In this document: one piece after another, positions 27,501 through 39,400 of the stretch
How positions within the stretch are numbered: position 1 is the first letter of the stretch
How the letters are laid out: every line of letters begins with the position of its first letter
Assembly (NCBI GenBank): GCA_005281725.1
Contig: SSBO01000014.1
Span: 1,773,292 to 1,837,291 of the forward strand
DNA: 64,000 bases
DNA from: Wuchereria bancrofti
Taxonomy: Eukaryota > Nematoda > Chromadorea > Rhabditida > Onchocercidae
Reading direction: 5' to 3'
Program-made: the position numbers and the translations under genes
Notes under the pieces: generated by a model
The model's input: only the letters and a program-made list of their open reading frames with translations
What the model was told of the DNA's origin: nothing
Databases searched by the model: none

Positions 27501-27604
27501 TTTCTCAGAAAAAAAAAACTTTAAGTCAGACTAAATTTCAAAAAGTACAGAAAAATCAGACTAACATCACTGTAAAATCGCTCAAAGTCGGATGAATCCC
27601 CCAT
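24537..27604 (-). CDS. DNAJC8: DNAJC8-like J-domain protein
   Basis: Nuclear Hsp40-type co-chaperone; in animals DNAJC8 (SPF31) associates with spliceosomes and SR-protein kinase. Nine exons (minus): 27604-27566, 27475-27374, 27001-26945, 26800-26734, 26387-26293, 25840-25736, 25451-25393, 25182-25107 and 24671-24537, joining in frame to 244 residues (human about 253). Family landmarks in order: EKRDSVLTSKQQIDRLLRPG, LNLNPFEVLQIDPDTD opening the J domain, the J-domain HPD at residues 72-74, a basic linker, a lysine/glutamate-rich helix (EKRKREEEFAKNYE), then ESRDERRGTWRQF and the ending FKPPKIKLE. The match runs end to end. The last intron holds the assembly duplication described at 24770, outside coding sequence. 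dCMP deaminase lies upstream on the same strand. Confidence 0.93.
24770..25085. repeat. 157-bp direct duplication around a single N (assembly artefact)
   Basis: Bases 24770-24926 recur, apparently without change, at 24929-25085, separated by one T and one N at 24928. A near-perfect repeat abutting a one-base gap is the signature of two overlapping contig ends scaffolded without being merged. It lies in the last DNAJC8-like intron and does not alter the protein. Confidence 0.93.
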
Positions 27605-28542
27605 GATGCATCAGTGTACCATTAACAGTGCCAAATGTTATGTGAACCTTTGTATCCTGGACATTTTAATTAATAAAATAAAAGAATATTTTGTCCGATT
27701 TCAAAACATTTGCAGCTTGATTCAACACCAAATTACTTAACCTAACCTTTAGGAGATGTAAAAAATAGGTCACAGTACTTAGAGACCTTTTATTTAGGAG
27801 ACCAAGCTACCGCTACCGAAATTCGAATTTAGTACAACCACTAAAAGCGTCACTTAATTACAAAAACAATTGACCATAATTAGAGGAAAGTGAAAGTTTT
27901 CTCAGTTTTGACAATTTAACAGTTGCTCAGATTAGAATGTCAGACCAGATAATACATACTGTGTTAACAGTGTATCCAGAAATGAAACCACTGAAACTAT
28001 TTCGACAAAAGTCAAAAAATTTTTCAGAAATTCTTTACTTAATAAAAGTTTAGAAATCCATAAATGTAAAATGCTCCTAGGTGCTTTTAAAGCAGAACGA
28101 AACATTTAGAGTAGCAATAATAACTTAAAGTTCAATACCAATTTAAATCAAAACTAAATGATCCTGAATCTTATAATAACTAATTTTTATGAAAGCAAAA
28201 CTGCACGAAACGATATAATAAAATGAGCACTGAGAAAACAAAAGTCTCCCAGGAAAACAGAATCAAATGAAAGAATTCCAGTAAGATTTCATGGCAATTT
28301 CACTTTTTTTTTCTGAGGCCATTTCACATTGAAAAACAAGCATTAAATAGAGTGTGACAATATTAATAGGCAGTATCACCACTGAGATCAATTGATATCT
28401 TCCGATTTGAACGAAACTGTCGATAGCGCACCTCAAAAAATTTAACTGATCACAAACCATTTCAATTTAAATAAAATATTTCACTTATTTAATGCACCAC
28501 TTTGACCTACTTCTGTTAACTCCGTTTTTTAGCACTGGTTTC
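27605..28542. other. intergenic spacer between dCMP deaminase and DNAJC8-like genes
   Basis: 938 bases, AT-rich, same-strand spacer. No protein-like frame, RNA gene or repeat was found. It holds either an independent promoter or an intercistronic region. Confidence 0.55.
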
Positions 28543-29866
28543 TTAATGAGTATTATAGCCATAGCAGTGAGCACAAAAAATTTCGATTCCTCTAAAAACC
28601 TGGAACAGTACCTAGAAAAATACCATTTATTATTCAACAGTTATCAAAATCGTTGAAGCCAAACAAAGGTGTAAAGGAATGAAAATGTAAACTGATTACC
28701 CCGGCCAAATCAAACATTCTTTTTGATGCGATCGTATTCACTTTCTTCTCCTTTTCCCTTTGAAACACTACTTCACTTATACCAGCCTGGAATTATCCTA
28801 CAGTTCATTTTGAAGTATTCCATCTGATAATCAAACAGTTAAAAAAATAATTAAACCAAAAGGAAACTAAGTAGTTGTATTTTTAGCGTTTACTCAAGTG
28901 AGCATTATCAAGTTTCTTTCAGAAGCTTTACGTGTTCTATCCAAGCAGATCTTTACCTGTATGATAAGTTTAGCACATTCATTGCATGGAAACAGGACAG
29001 TGTAAATTGTTGAACCTTTAATTGAACCCACAATCTTATTCAGTATTGCATTCAGTTCTGCATGGCATACATAGGCGGATTTATTTTCTAAGAAATTCTC
29101 GGAACCTTTGCCCCATGGTAGTATATCATCTGAACAACCGGTTGGCATCCCATTATATCCGGAGCCAACAATCCGTTTGTCTTGGTTTACAATTACGGCT
29201 CCAACCTGAAATTGTCGCTCCACATTGGACTTTGGCAGTTATTTTCATTATAAAAGCAAACAATTTTCTTCGAAAAATTAGTTGCAGTATTGAATAAAAA
29301 GTATGCTTCTCTAAATTTTATTCCAAAATAATATTAAACAGTAAATCTGCGAGAAAAACAAAGCGAAAAAAGAGAAACTAAGAAAAAATTACATATTATA
29401 AATTACATATCAGAGCACTTTAATAGCTTAATGCCAACCAATCAAAACTTAAAACTTCTATAATAATAAAATAAAAGTAAAAAGTGAGACACAGTATTTG
29501 GATGACAAATATACCTGCGTTATCGGATCTTTACTCCGCAGTGCAGCCATATGTGCTACACCCATAAAGTATTCTTCCCAAGAAAGGTAATCATTACGTT
29601 TGACAGTACGGTTGCAAATCACATTATCAGACTGATGACCACTGTCGGAAAAACCGAAATAAATTCGTAATCGAACATGCAGTCATCTCGAATTCATATA
29701 CTTTGAACTATTAGTCACTTCCACCACGCATTAACAATACGTAATGTCTGTGAATATGGGAAACTGAAGAAGAAACAGAACGTTGTGGTGAAACTTACTT
29801 AATAGCAGCTGTCGTCGTGCCAGTAAGTTTACCACATTCGCTATCGATGGATCCAACTGACTTCAT
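28543..29866 (-). CDS. DCTD: deoxycytidylate (dCMP) deaminase
   Basis: Converts dCMP to dUMP, feeding thymidylate synthesis. Five exons (minus): 29866-29799, 29641-29515, 29205-28957, 28786-28700 and 28599-28543, joining in frame to 195 residues; human DCTD is about 178. [21 protein letters not shown] opens the deaminase domain, [21 protein letters not shown] is the classic second segment, HAE (113-115) supplies one zinc ligand and the catalytic glutamate, and PCNEC (138-142) supplies the other two zinc ligands. AGISEVVF and the short C-terminal exon (ending YNTH) complete the fold. The last exon is shorter and less conserved than in vertebrates, and its acceptor was chosen among two nearby AGs to keep the frame. 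The N-terminus upstream of the domain is poorly conserved. Confidence 0.93.
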
Positions 29867-30424
29867 CCTACTAATTCTCGAGAAATCCCAAGACGAGAAC
29901 AACTAAACCACAACAGACCAAACCCACGTAATTTTAATGCACGTCACTCCTGAATCAACAGTGATAAGGATTTCACGCAGTCTTGTAATGAAATTGTACG
30001 GTCCACGTTTATGAAATTCATAGCATTGAATTTTGACTGAGAAAACATAATTGTAGCTCGGGAAATGATAGATATTGGAGAGATTTTGCGGTGGTGGATT
30101 CTATCTAAAGTTAGAGTTATGTTTTTTAATCACAACGTTTAGCATATATATTTGCGTACGTCAGGCATTTCTGTGTCACGTTAAGATGACGTTTATAATT
30201 TTAGCTTACTGAATATTTATTTTTTTTTTCATATTTGTGTTTTTTGTAAGGTATAAACGTATGTGTTTTTTTTTATGTTTATTATGTGTATTGTTTTTAT
30301 TTATAAATATTTGTGTTTTTTTTTTTTTAATTTTAACGTGTATTCAAGGTTGCTTATATTACAGAGCAAATGTACATTGTTAACAGTCAAAAAAAAAAAA
30401 AATTCAATAACAAAGTGAAAACTC

Positions 30425-30459
30425 AGGACGTCACGTTCGTTTATAGGACGTCACGTCAC
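30425..30459 (+). promoter_or_regulatory. paired ACGTCAC (CRE-like) elements
   Basis: AGGACGTCACGT occurs twice with starts exactly 20 bases apart, about 560 bases upstream of the dCMP deaminase ATG. ACGTCA is the core half-site of bZIP/CREB-type factors. Binding is inference; the repeat is seen directly. Confidence 0.35.
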
Positions 30460-30967
30460 AATGCTTCGTATTTATGAGAAATTGGAATATTCCGTGCTGT
30501 ATAAACGATTAAAATTTCTTTTGGCCTATTGCTTGTTTTTAACTGTGCTACTCACGCCATTCTTACGTGAAATATGGAAGATCAACGTCAGTATTAGAGG
30601 CCCTCGTTAATCTGATTGCTGTATATTGTGAAAATTAAAATACTGCAAGGCTTAAAAACTTATTTTGGGATCAAATTAATAATATATTATTAGCAGAATT
30701 ACGACCAGTTTTCTCCATGTTAAAAGATGTCATTTAGATGTAACATTGTAAAAAATGTTTCAACGTTAGCATATTTATACCTCTGTCGACACGGTCCACA
30801 TATGCCGGGAAGAGTTACGTGAGTTACGTATACCTTAAAAGAACATCTCACGTGGACAATAAACAGAGTGGTACTTAATCAGAATTATGAAGATAAAAAG
30901 GGATATAACATAGTCGTAAATCTTCAATGTAATCCTTTTCGTCTTCAATGTGATGTTTACATCACAC

Positions 30968-31130
30968 GCAATGTTTACTTACGTCAAATACTTTGTATAC
31001 CTAACATTCAATTTGCGGATATTGATTCCATAGCACGGTGGTAGAGCTATTCTCGCTGTCATCTGTAATGTTCACGTACGTCAAATATTTTGTATGATTA
31101 ATTCTGAAGTTGCACACATTGATTTTCCAA
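30968..31130. repeat. diverged direct repeat, about 98-bp period
   Basis: Two copies, about 30968-31032 and 31066-31130. Each reads AATGTT-AC-TACGTCAAATA, then TTTGTAT, a variable stretch, and a common ATTGATT-CCA ending. The substitutions suggest an old tandem duplication. Confidence 0.7.
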
Positions 31131-31895
31131 TGCAAATTCGCAAATTATTCTTTTACTAAAAAATTGCAACACTGTAACAATGAAACTTTCCGCAATAAAA
31201 GTAGCAAAATGAAAGTGTACAGCTCGAGAATAACCGAAAAAAAAAAGGAAAAAAGTAGGAAACAATTATTAAAGCTGTACACATCAATAAAGTAAGAAAA
31301 TAGAACAAAAAAGAGAAATGATATGCTCAAATGACTGATAAAAAGTTAAAGTCAGATCAGACAATAATGATAATAACCAATAATCACTAATAATAATAAT
31401 AATGTTACGAAGAAAAGAATAAAAGAAAAGAAAAAATGAAATCTGATTTTCGAACCGAAGAAATTAATAGTATTTTTGACAATTAAAAGAAAAAAGGCAA
31501 AGTATTTGAAGAGGAATTTTTTAAAAAGTTACACTATTTAAATTTCTTAAATCAAATAAATTTACTAAAAATATTCATTTAATTGTTGTTTTTGTTTTAA
31601 TTTCTAAATGATCCATGCAAATTACTTATTTAATTAGGCATTGAACAATGTTTAATTATTAATTCAATTAACCTATTTAACCTAACAGTTTCTGAGTAAC
31701 TTTTTTTAAAAAAATTTAATGCAAATTTTAAAAAAATGTCCGCAATGAATAATTGTATTCATTAAGTGTCCAAATAATTTCGTCCTGAAATTTTCTTTCA
31801 AAAATTCCTTAGAAAAAATTCGAAAGTTTGGGAAACCGATGATTCATTTCATATTACAATAACCAATAACTTTTCGGAATTTCAATAATTTACGA

Positions 31896-31960
31896 TACGT
31901 ACATACACACATACATACACACACACACAGACACACACATACACATACATACATACATTA
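31896..31960. repeat. CA/CATA microsatellite
   Basis: Mixed (CATA) and (CA) units with one CAGA interruption. Confidence 0.9.
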
Positions 31961-32043
31961 CGAAAAAGGAAAAAGAAAGAACAAAAATTAAATGATCACA
32001 AAGCATTTGAATCACAATTTTGTTTACCGATAAAAATTAGCAA

Positions 32044-32070
32044 TGTTTGTTTGTTTGTTTGTTTGTTTGT
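32044..32070. repeat. (TTTG)n microsatellite
   Basis: Uninterrupted TTTG units, six to seven copies. Confidence 0.9.
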
Positions 32071-32829
32071 AGTGAAAAAGAAGAAACAGTGTGTGATAAA
32101 AGTAAGATGAAGTTAAGTTAAAAGGAAGAAATTTTGAAATTTTTGTATAATATTATGACATTTATATATGGGAATATTTCATCATTTGTATCAAATTATA
32201 TTTACATGTTATCATTTCGTATTTAAAATTCAGAAGTAAATTAAAGTTAAAAACTGAAATGACTTTGTTTGAAAAGAGAGAAAAAACAAAGGAAATTAGA
32301 ACTAATTAAAATTTCTAATTGAGCTTTGATATTAACCTTACAAAAGTATTATTATTTATATCCGTTCGTTTGCTTCAAATATTTGATAATAATAAGCTGA
32401 AATCACATTTTTCAATAAGAATTTTTTCTCCTCATTTACCATCACACTTTACAATTTTCCTCTTCTTATACAAATTTTACAAATCGATTTAACCAGGGCT
32501 AATAATTAGAATTCTTAATGGAAGTATCATACTAATTGTGTTGAGAAAGTAAATAAACAAATAAATTAAATTAATAAATAAATTATATTTGAAGAAAAGT
32601 AATATTTAATGTTTAAAGGAACTTAAAATGTTATATTTTCCGGAATTTGATGGAAATTAAATTGATAAGGCAAAAGTACTTTGCGCATCAACGATTAATT
32701 TATTAAATAAGTTAGAATTAGTTATAATCAAATAAGTTATTTTGTATTTTATTTATTATAAAATTAAAGAAAAATATTTCAGTGAAGCACCAGAAACCAT
32801 AATAGAAATAATAATGAAATGAAAAAACA

Positions 32830-32868
32830 AGAGAGAGAGAGAGAAGGAGAGAAAGAGAGAGAGAGAGA
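32830..32868. repeat. (GA)n tract
   Basis: GA dinucleotides with GAAG interruptions. Confidence 0.9.
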
Positions 32869-33451
32869 AAAGACGAAATGAAAAAAAAATTCTTCACAAA
32901 TGGGATACTATCAGTGAAAGTGATAAAGAAAGAATAGCACTGAAAATAAGCTCTTGTGAGGGTATTTTTACTTAATTTTCGGTTTCTGTTTTTTCATAGA
33001 TATCGTTGGCAATTTATTACTTTAAAATTTTATTTTTCTAATTCTTTGATATCAATTTCTTTTTTCCTCTAAAATTTCAGAACTACTACGTTTCCATTTA
33101 GTTACTGACTGGACTAAAAGATAAGCAAAATTTACTTATTCAACAAAAACTGGTAAACTAAAAGGAATGGACAAACTTTTTGTAATCAATTATAATTTAA
33201 AAAGTTATTTTATTCAACCGTAATAATTCTTTCAGCTGTGATTTTTTCTTTTCATTTAGTATTCTTTTCACATTAAATTCATCCGTAAATTTTAGATTAA
33301 ATCAAGAAGAAGTTACCCGCGATATCTTGCAAAAACCAAAAATGCTAATTTCTTATAAAAGTCAAAAATTTGAAGCAGTAAAAGAAATGCTTTCATTGTT
33401 TTCCCATTTCATCGTTTATAACTATGCGCTGATTTGCACAACCTGATTTTA

Positions 33452-36400
33452 TCACCATCCTGGTACTACCGGTTTAATTTCCGATGATGGGTATAATCCA
33501 CGTATCGGCCGATATGTTTCATCCTGAAATATAAAGTATAAAAAAGAGTTTGAAATGTTTTTGGAAACATAAAAATTTCAACTGCATTTTGCTAATTTAT
33601 TTCTCAAACTATCATTTAATAGTTTCTACTAGTATATTAAAAAATATTTTTTGAAAAGTTGCAAATGTTTTAAAATTAAGAAAGGCAGACAAAACCGCCC
33701 TTGTTCGGTAAAAATTTGGTGATTAATTGATGATAAAAAAAAAAACTTTTGTGTTTCATTCGATATGTCAACGAAAAGGAATAAATGAATGAATAAAGAT
33801 AGAAAAAAAACGAAGAGTTTGTGGATAATATTTCGTTCCGATCTCAAACATATTGTTTGCTGGAATAGTTTTGAGTGACAAGGTTAGTCGTTTCCGGTAT
33901 TCCCAGCAGAATATATCGTTCAAAGTTAAGCAACAACCATTCATTCATTCATTCATTCATTCATTCATTCATTCATTCATTCATTCATTCATTCATTCAT
34001 TCATTCATTCATTCATTCATTCATTCATTCATTCATTCATTCATTCATTCATTCATTCATTCATTCATTCATTCATTCATTCATTCATTCATTCATTCAT
34101 TCATTCATTCATTCATTCATTAATTCATTCATTCATTCATTCATCCATTCATTCATTCATTCATTCATTCATTCATTCATTCATTCATTCATTCATTCAT
34201 TCATTCATTCATTCATTCATTCATTCATTCATTCATTCATTCATTCATTCATTCATTCATTCATTCATTCATTCATTCATTCATTCATTCATTCATTCAT
34301 TTCATTCATTCATTCTTTATTTCATTCATTNNNNNNNNNNNNNNNNNNNNNNNNNNNNNNNNNNNNNNNNNNNNNNNNNNNNNNNNNNNNNNNNNNNNNN
34401 NNNNNNNNNNNNNNNNNNNNNNNNNNNNNNNNNNNNNNNNNNNNNNNNNNNNNNNNNNNNNNNNNNNNNNNNNNNNNNNNNNNNNNNNNNNNNNNNNNNN
34501 NNNNNNNNNNNNNNNNNNNNNNNNNNNNNNNNNNNNNNNNNNNNNNNNNNNNNNNNNNNNNNNNNNNNNNNNNNNNNNNNNNNNNNNNNNNNNNNNNNNN
34601 NNNNNNNNNNNNNNNNNNNNNNNNNNNNNNNNNNNNNNNNNNNNNNNNNNNNNNNNNNNNNNNNNNNNNNNNNNNNNNNNNNNNNNNNNNNNNNNNNNNN
34701 NNNNNNNNNNNNNNNNNNNNNNNNNNNNNNNNNNNNNNNNNNNNNNNNNNNNNNNNNNNNNNNNNNNNNNNNNNNNNNNNNNNNNNNNNNNNNNNNNNNN
34801 NNNNNNNNNNNNNNNNNNNNNNNNNNNNNNNNNNNNNNNNNNNNNNNNNNNNNNNNNNNNNNNNNNNNNNNNNNNNNNNNNNNNNNNNNNNNNNNNNNNN
34901 NNNNNNNNNNNNNNNNNNNNNNNNNNNNNNNNNNNNNNNNNNNNNNNNNNNNNNNNNNNNNNNNNNNNNNNNNNNNNNNNNNNNNNNNNNNNNNNNNNNN
35001 NNNNNNNNNNNNNNNNNNNNNNNNNNNNNNNNNNNNNNNNNNNNNNNNNNNNNNNNNNNNNNNNNNNNNNNNNNNNNNNNNNNNNNNNNNNNNNNNNNNN
35101 NNNNNNNNNNNNNNNNNNNNNNNNNNNNNNNNNNNNNNNNNNNNNNNNNNNNNNNNNNNNNNNNNNNNNNNNNNNNNNNNNNNNNNNNNNNNNNNNNNNN
35201 NNNNNNNNNNNNNNNNNNNNNNNNNNNNNNNNNNNNNNNNNNNTCATTCATTCATTCATTCATTCATTCATTCATTCATTCATTCATTCATTCATTCATT
35301 CATTCATTCATTCATTCATTCATTCATTCATTCAATTCTGTAACTAATGGATCTTTTTTTTCTTTTCCTTATTCATTCGTCTCCACAATACCAACAACAA
35401 TTTTTTATCACTTATTATTTTCTTCTTGTCAAAGGAATGATTCACTGTGCCAAAGGAATGATTCACTTTTTAAGGATATGAAATCAGCGACTTAGAAACA
35501 TAAACCAAAAGCGCATTTGATCCATTTCCGCGTTCTCAACGAATAACTATTTATTCCATTCACTTTTATTCAAATTTCCGATATGTAAAAAATTGAAACG
35601 AAAAGAAAATTCAAAAATATTTGTCAAATTTTTTCCGTTTCCTTTTCTTTTCTTTCTTGTACTTTTTTTTTGAATGGAAATTTATAGTTCATTCTTTTCA
35701 ATCATTGCAAATTCTTGCAATTTCCGTAAACTGTTCCGGCTTGTTCATCCGGACATTTATCAGATTTATCTACCATTTATTGGGATTATTTGCTACTTGA
35801 GTAAAAAATGGTCAAAACACGAATGAAACACATTGCATCAATAAGAAAGTAGTGAATGATTAATTACAGCATAGAAATGATATGAAATGAAAATCAGGCT
35901 GAAATATTTTAGTAAGAATAATTCTAAACATTTTCAACTCTGAAATATTTCAATAGGAGCAGGAATCATTCTCAGATCTTTTAGTTAGAATCATCCTAAA
36001 ATATTTCAACAGAATTCATTCTGGAATGTTTCGACAGTCCTGAAATCGCCCTAAAATATTTTCTAACAGTAAAACAAAAGAAATAAAGAAACCTGTGCAG
36101 CTAATGGCATATTTGGTGAACTATGTGGTGGTCGTAAACTTTCCTCAAGGAATGTATTATCTGAAATGAAATTTGGCGATAAAATGAAAGGTAATACTTT
36201 TTATCACAAATGATATTATTCATTTTAGACATTTAACTTCTATTTTCAAATAAGAATTCATTCGAAACTATATAAGCATTTCAAGTTAAATTTTGTTCAA
36301 TTCAACATTAATATGAGTAATTAAATATTATTTATTATTTAAAATTGTACATAACAAAAATTTTTATATAATAGAGCAAACAATTAAACTTTCTTTGTAT

Positions 36401-39400
36401 TAATTTGTGTAAACTAACCGGAATTAGACTGATCAACATGTACCGGCTGTGCTTCCGATGGCATAATGAAGGATGGATGCGGCAATGCTGTTGGTGGTGT
36501 TCCATCCGGACCAACCGATCCGTAACCATCACAAAAAAATGACAATGGTAATTGACCATAAAATCCATCATTGTTAACTCCTGAAAAGAAAGGAAAGAAG
36601 TCATACTTAAATAATAAATTATGACTAAATGATAAGCAGGAATGTTGACATTTTATTAGATTAGAATTGAAATTCATTCGAATTACATTTTAAAGTAACG
36701 AAGATGACTTTACAAAATTCGAATCAATCTGCTTAGTTATTACGATCACTCAATCATTTTCGTCCGTAATCGCCTGTAATCATTGATCATCATCCAACAA
36801 CTGTTAATCCTAACTTCACCTGCCAATTTTCCCATTTATGGCGCAATCTGCAATTAGTCCTACTTCCTTTTCTCCTGACCCTCTCCCTTCCCTTCCTTCA
36901 CACTTTCAAGCCTCTCTTAAACGGTACTTTATTACGCTAATAAAATCCATACGAAGGCCTCGTATTTATGGCAATTGACTTTTATCCTCAATCTAAGCCT
37001 TAGGGGACAATATCCTTCCTCCAATATCAATCTAGCTTCTCACCTATCTTTCACCTGCTTATGCATAATTTTATTCTGATTACGTCCCACACATCCTCTC
37101 TCTCTGTCCATCTGTTTGTCCGTCACTCTGCAAGACTCAGGTTATCATCACGGAAGAGGATAAACGGATGTGAACAATTGAGAAGCATAATCCGTCGCGG
37201 TCAATGTCACCATACAAAACATTTCTTTCTTCCTTTAAAATAAAGCATAATCGAGAGTCAAGCTCAAATTTAAATTTGAGCTTGAGTTAAGATCGAATTG
37301 TCACAATTAGAATGGAATAAATCTTTAGTGAGCGGCTGCGTTTTAATAAATTCTAAATTTAAGTAATTTTTTATGTTTTTGAGAAAGTTTTGGAAATATA
37401 CCATGCGAATATATATCACCCTGCGGAACACATAATTCATCCCTCGTTGATGTTTTACTACGTCTTATTGGCCTATAACCACCAAACCGTAACTGTTTCA
37501 TTCTTCTCTCTTTACTACGTCGATTTTGAAACCATACCTGAAGAAATTAATTTCAAAACTTACGAATTTTATTTTATTTTTGTAAACATTTGGCAAATAG
37601 AAAACTTGTCGCGCTAAACAATTATAATTAATTTACGAATGTAAAACAAGAAGCAATAAGAAGTTTTAGTTTATTTTTTTTACCACAAATTTTCATCAAT
37701 TTTGAATACTTTCCTTTTTCATACAGCAACGGAATAACTGAGAACTTATTAGTGATTATTTTTTTAAGTTGGCAGCTAATAGCAGTTCGAATTAAGGCAG
37801 ATTAAACATAATAGTTTGGACTAAACCAATTTTTGGGAAGATCAATCATAGATTGTTCTCGGTTAGATCAATGTGACATAATTCAGTTCAGAGTCACCGT
37901 TCAGCTTTGAAGTGATACAGTGTTAGAATTCGACTATTGTCAGTTAATTTTGTCAGTTACACCATACTTTAAGCCTGTAACACATCTAGCTTGTACTCCT
38001 GCTAGCTTGAACTGTGATCCGGAACTCATACTTCCGGTATCTGCCACCACCCTGAACTCATACTTCCGGTATCTGCCACCACCCTGAACTGATACTTCCG
38101 GTATTTGCCACCACCCTGAACTGATACCCTCAGTATCTCCGAACAATCCATCTAATCCACGAATGCATTTCTTTACCATTTTAATTTCACCAACAAAATA
38201 TTATATTAAATTGCATTATTTCATCATTCCCTCAAAATGATCGTCTCCCTTCCAATATTTTGTATAAAAGCCAACGTATCCGTGTGTGTGTGTGTGTGTT
38301 TATCATGATTACGGTAGTGCTGTTGCTGTTGCTACTGCTAACGGTTGGTATGTCCCAGGAGAGGCAGGTGTCAATGCAAGGAAGGAAGCCAGGAGAAGGA
38401 ATGGATTCAACGATACTCCATCTTTCACTCCTTTAGCTAAATAATGAGAATTGGGATTGAAGTATAATATAGGCCTAGAAACTCATTTATAGGTTAGGAA
38501 AGTGGAGAGAAAAAGTAGGATGAGAGGGTTCCAGGGTAATAAGGGAAAAATGATGAAGAGAGAGAGAGAGAGGGAAGGCAGGATGGAGAAAGGAAGAGAT
38601 AGGTAGAATGAAGGACAATCAAATTTGATCAAATCGAAGAATTGAGGATGGGATGGGATACTCGTTATGTCCTTAAAGCTTAGCTCTTTCCAAGTGTGTG
38701 TGTGTGTGTGTTATTGCTTGGCTAACTAGGGTTAGCTCGGGTTGGCTAGGGTTGGCCAGGGTTAGACAGACGACATAAACTGATCAGTTTCGGAAATGAA
38801 CCGTGTAATTTTATAGACCAAACTCTATCCCCTAATGTAATAACCAAAGGAAGAAAAAAGCTATCATCACTTCTTGGAATCTGTTTGTTCCTTTCCGATA
38901 TTTCATTTATTTCTTCCTCATCTCTCTCTCTCTCTTTCTCTTTCCCTCCCTCCCTATTCTTTTCTTTTTTTAAGCTTATCTTAGTGAACAATTTGAGTTT
39001 ATAATAATATTAATAGTTATAATAAATTGACAATGGTGACAATAATAATGAATAATTAATTATTGCATTAATTAAAAGATAAAGCATAAGCATTTTAATG
39101 TTACATTGCTATATTTGATTTAGTTTTCCATAAAAAAGGAAAAAAGAAAGAACGAAGAAATGAAAAATTTAGTGCAGTAGAATAAAAATCATTTTATACT
39201 ACAAAATAGATAAATGAAATAAGAAATTCATAAATTAATTGATAAATTTTCATTTAAAGTACTATGTAAAGTTTTATAAACAATTCATCTGTTCGCTTAA
39301 GTGATAACTTTCATTAAATATTCAAATCATTTCATATCAAATATTCAAGTTATTTGATATTAAATATTCAAGTCATATTTGATGTTTCATCCGCTTTCTC

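Larger units (their letters stand above)
29867..33451. other. 3.6-kb intergenic region with direct repeats
   Basis: Upstream of dCMP deaminase and downstream of lin-11. Holds T-rich tracts (30215-30350), a cluster of ACGTCA/TTACGTGA motifs (30150-31100), a diverged direct repeat, CA/CATA and GTTT microsatellites, and a GA tract. No coding frame was supported. Confidence 0.6.

Noticed and set aside
33853..35343. 496-codon open frame of Phe-Ile-His-Ser repeats
   Set aside because: Translation of the CATT array and assembly gap; it lies in a lin-11 intron and the opposite-strand frames are equally artificial.
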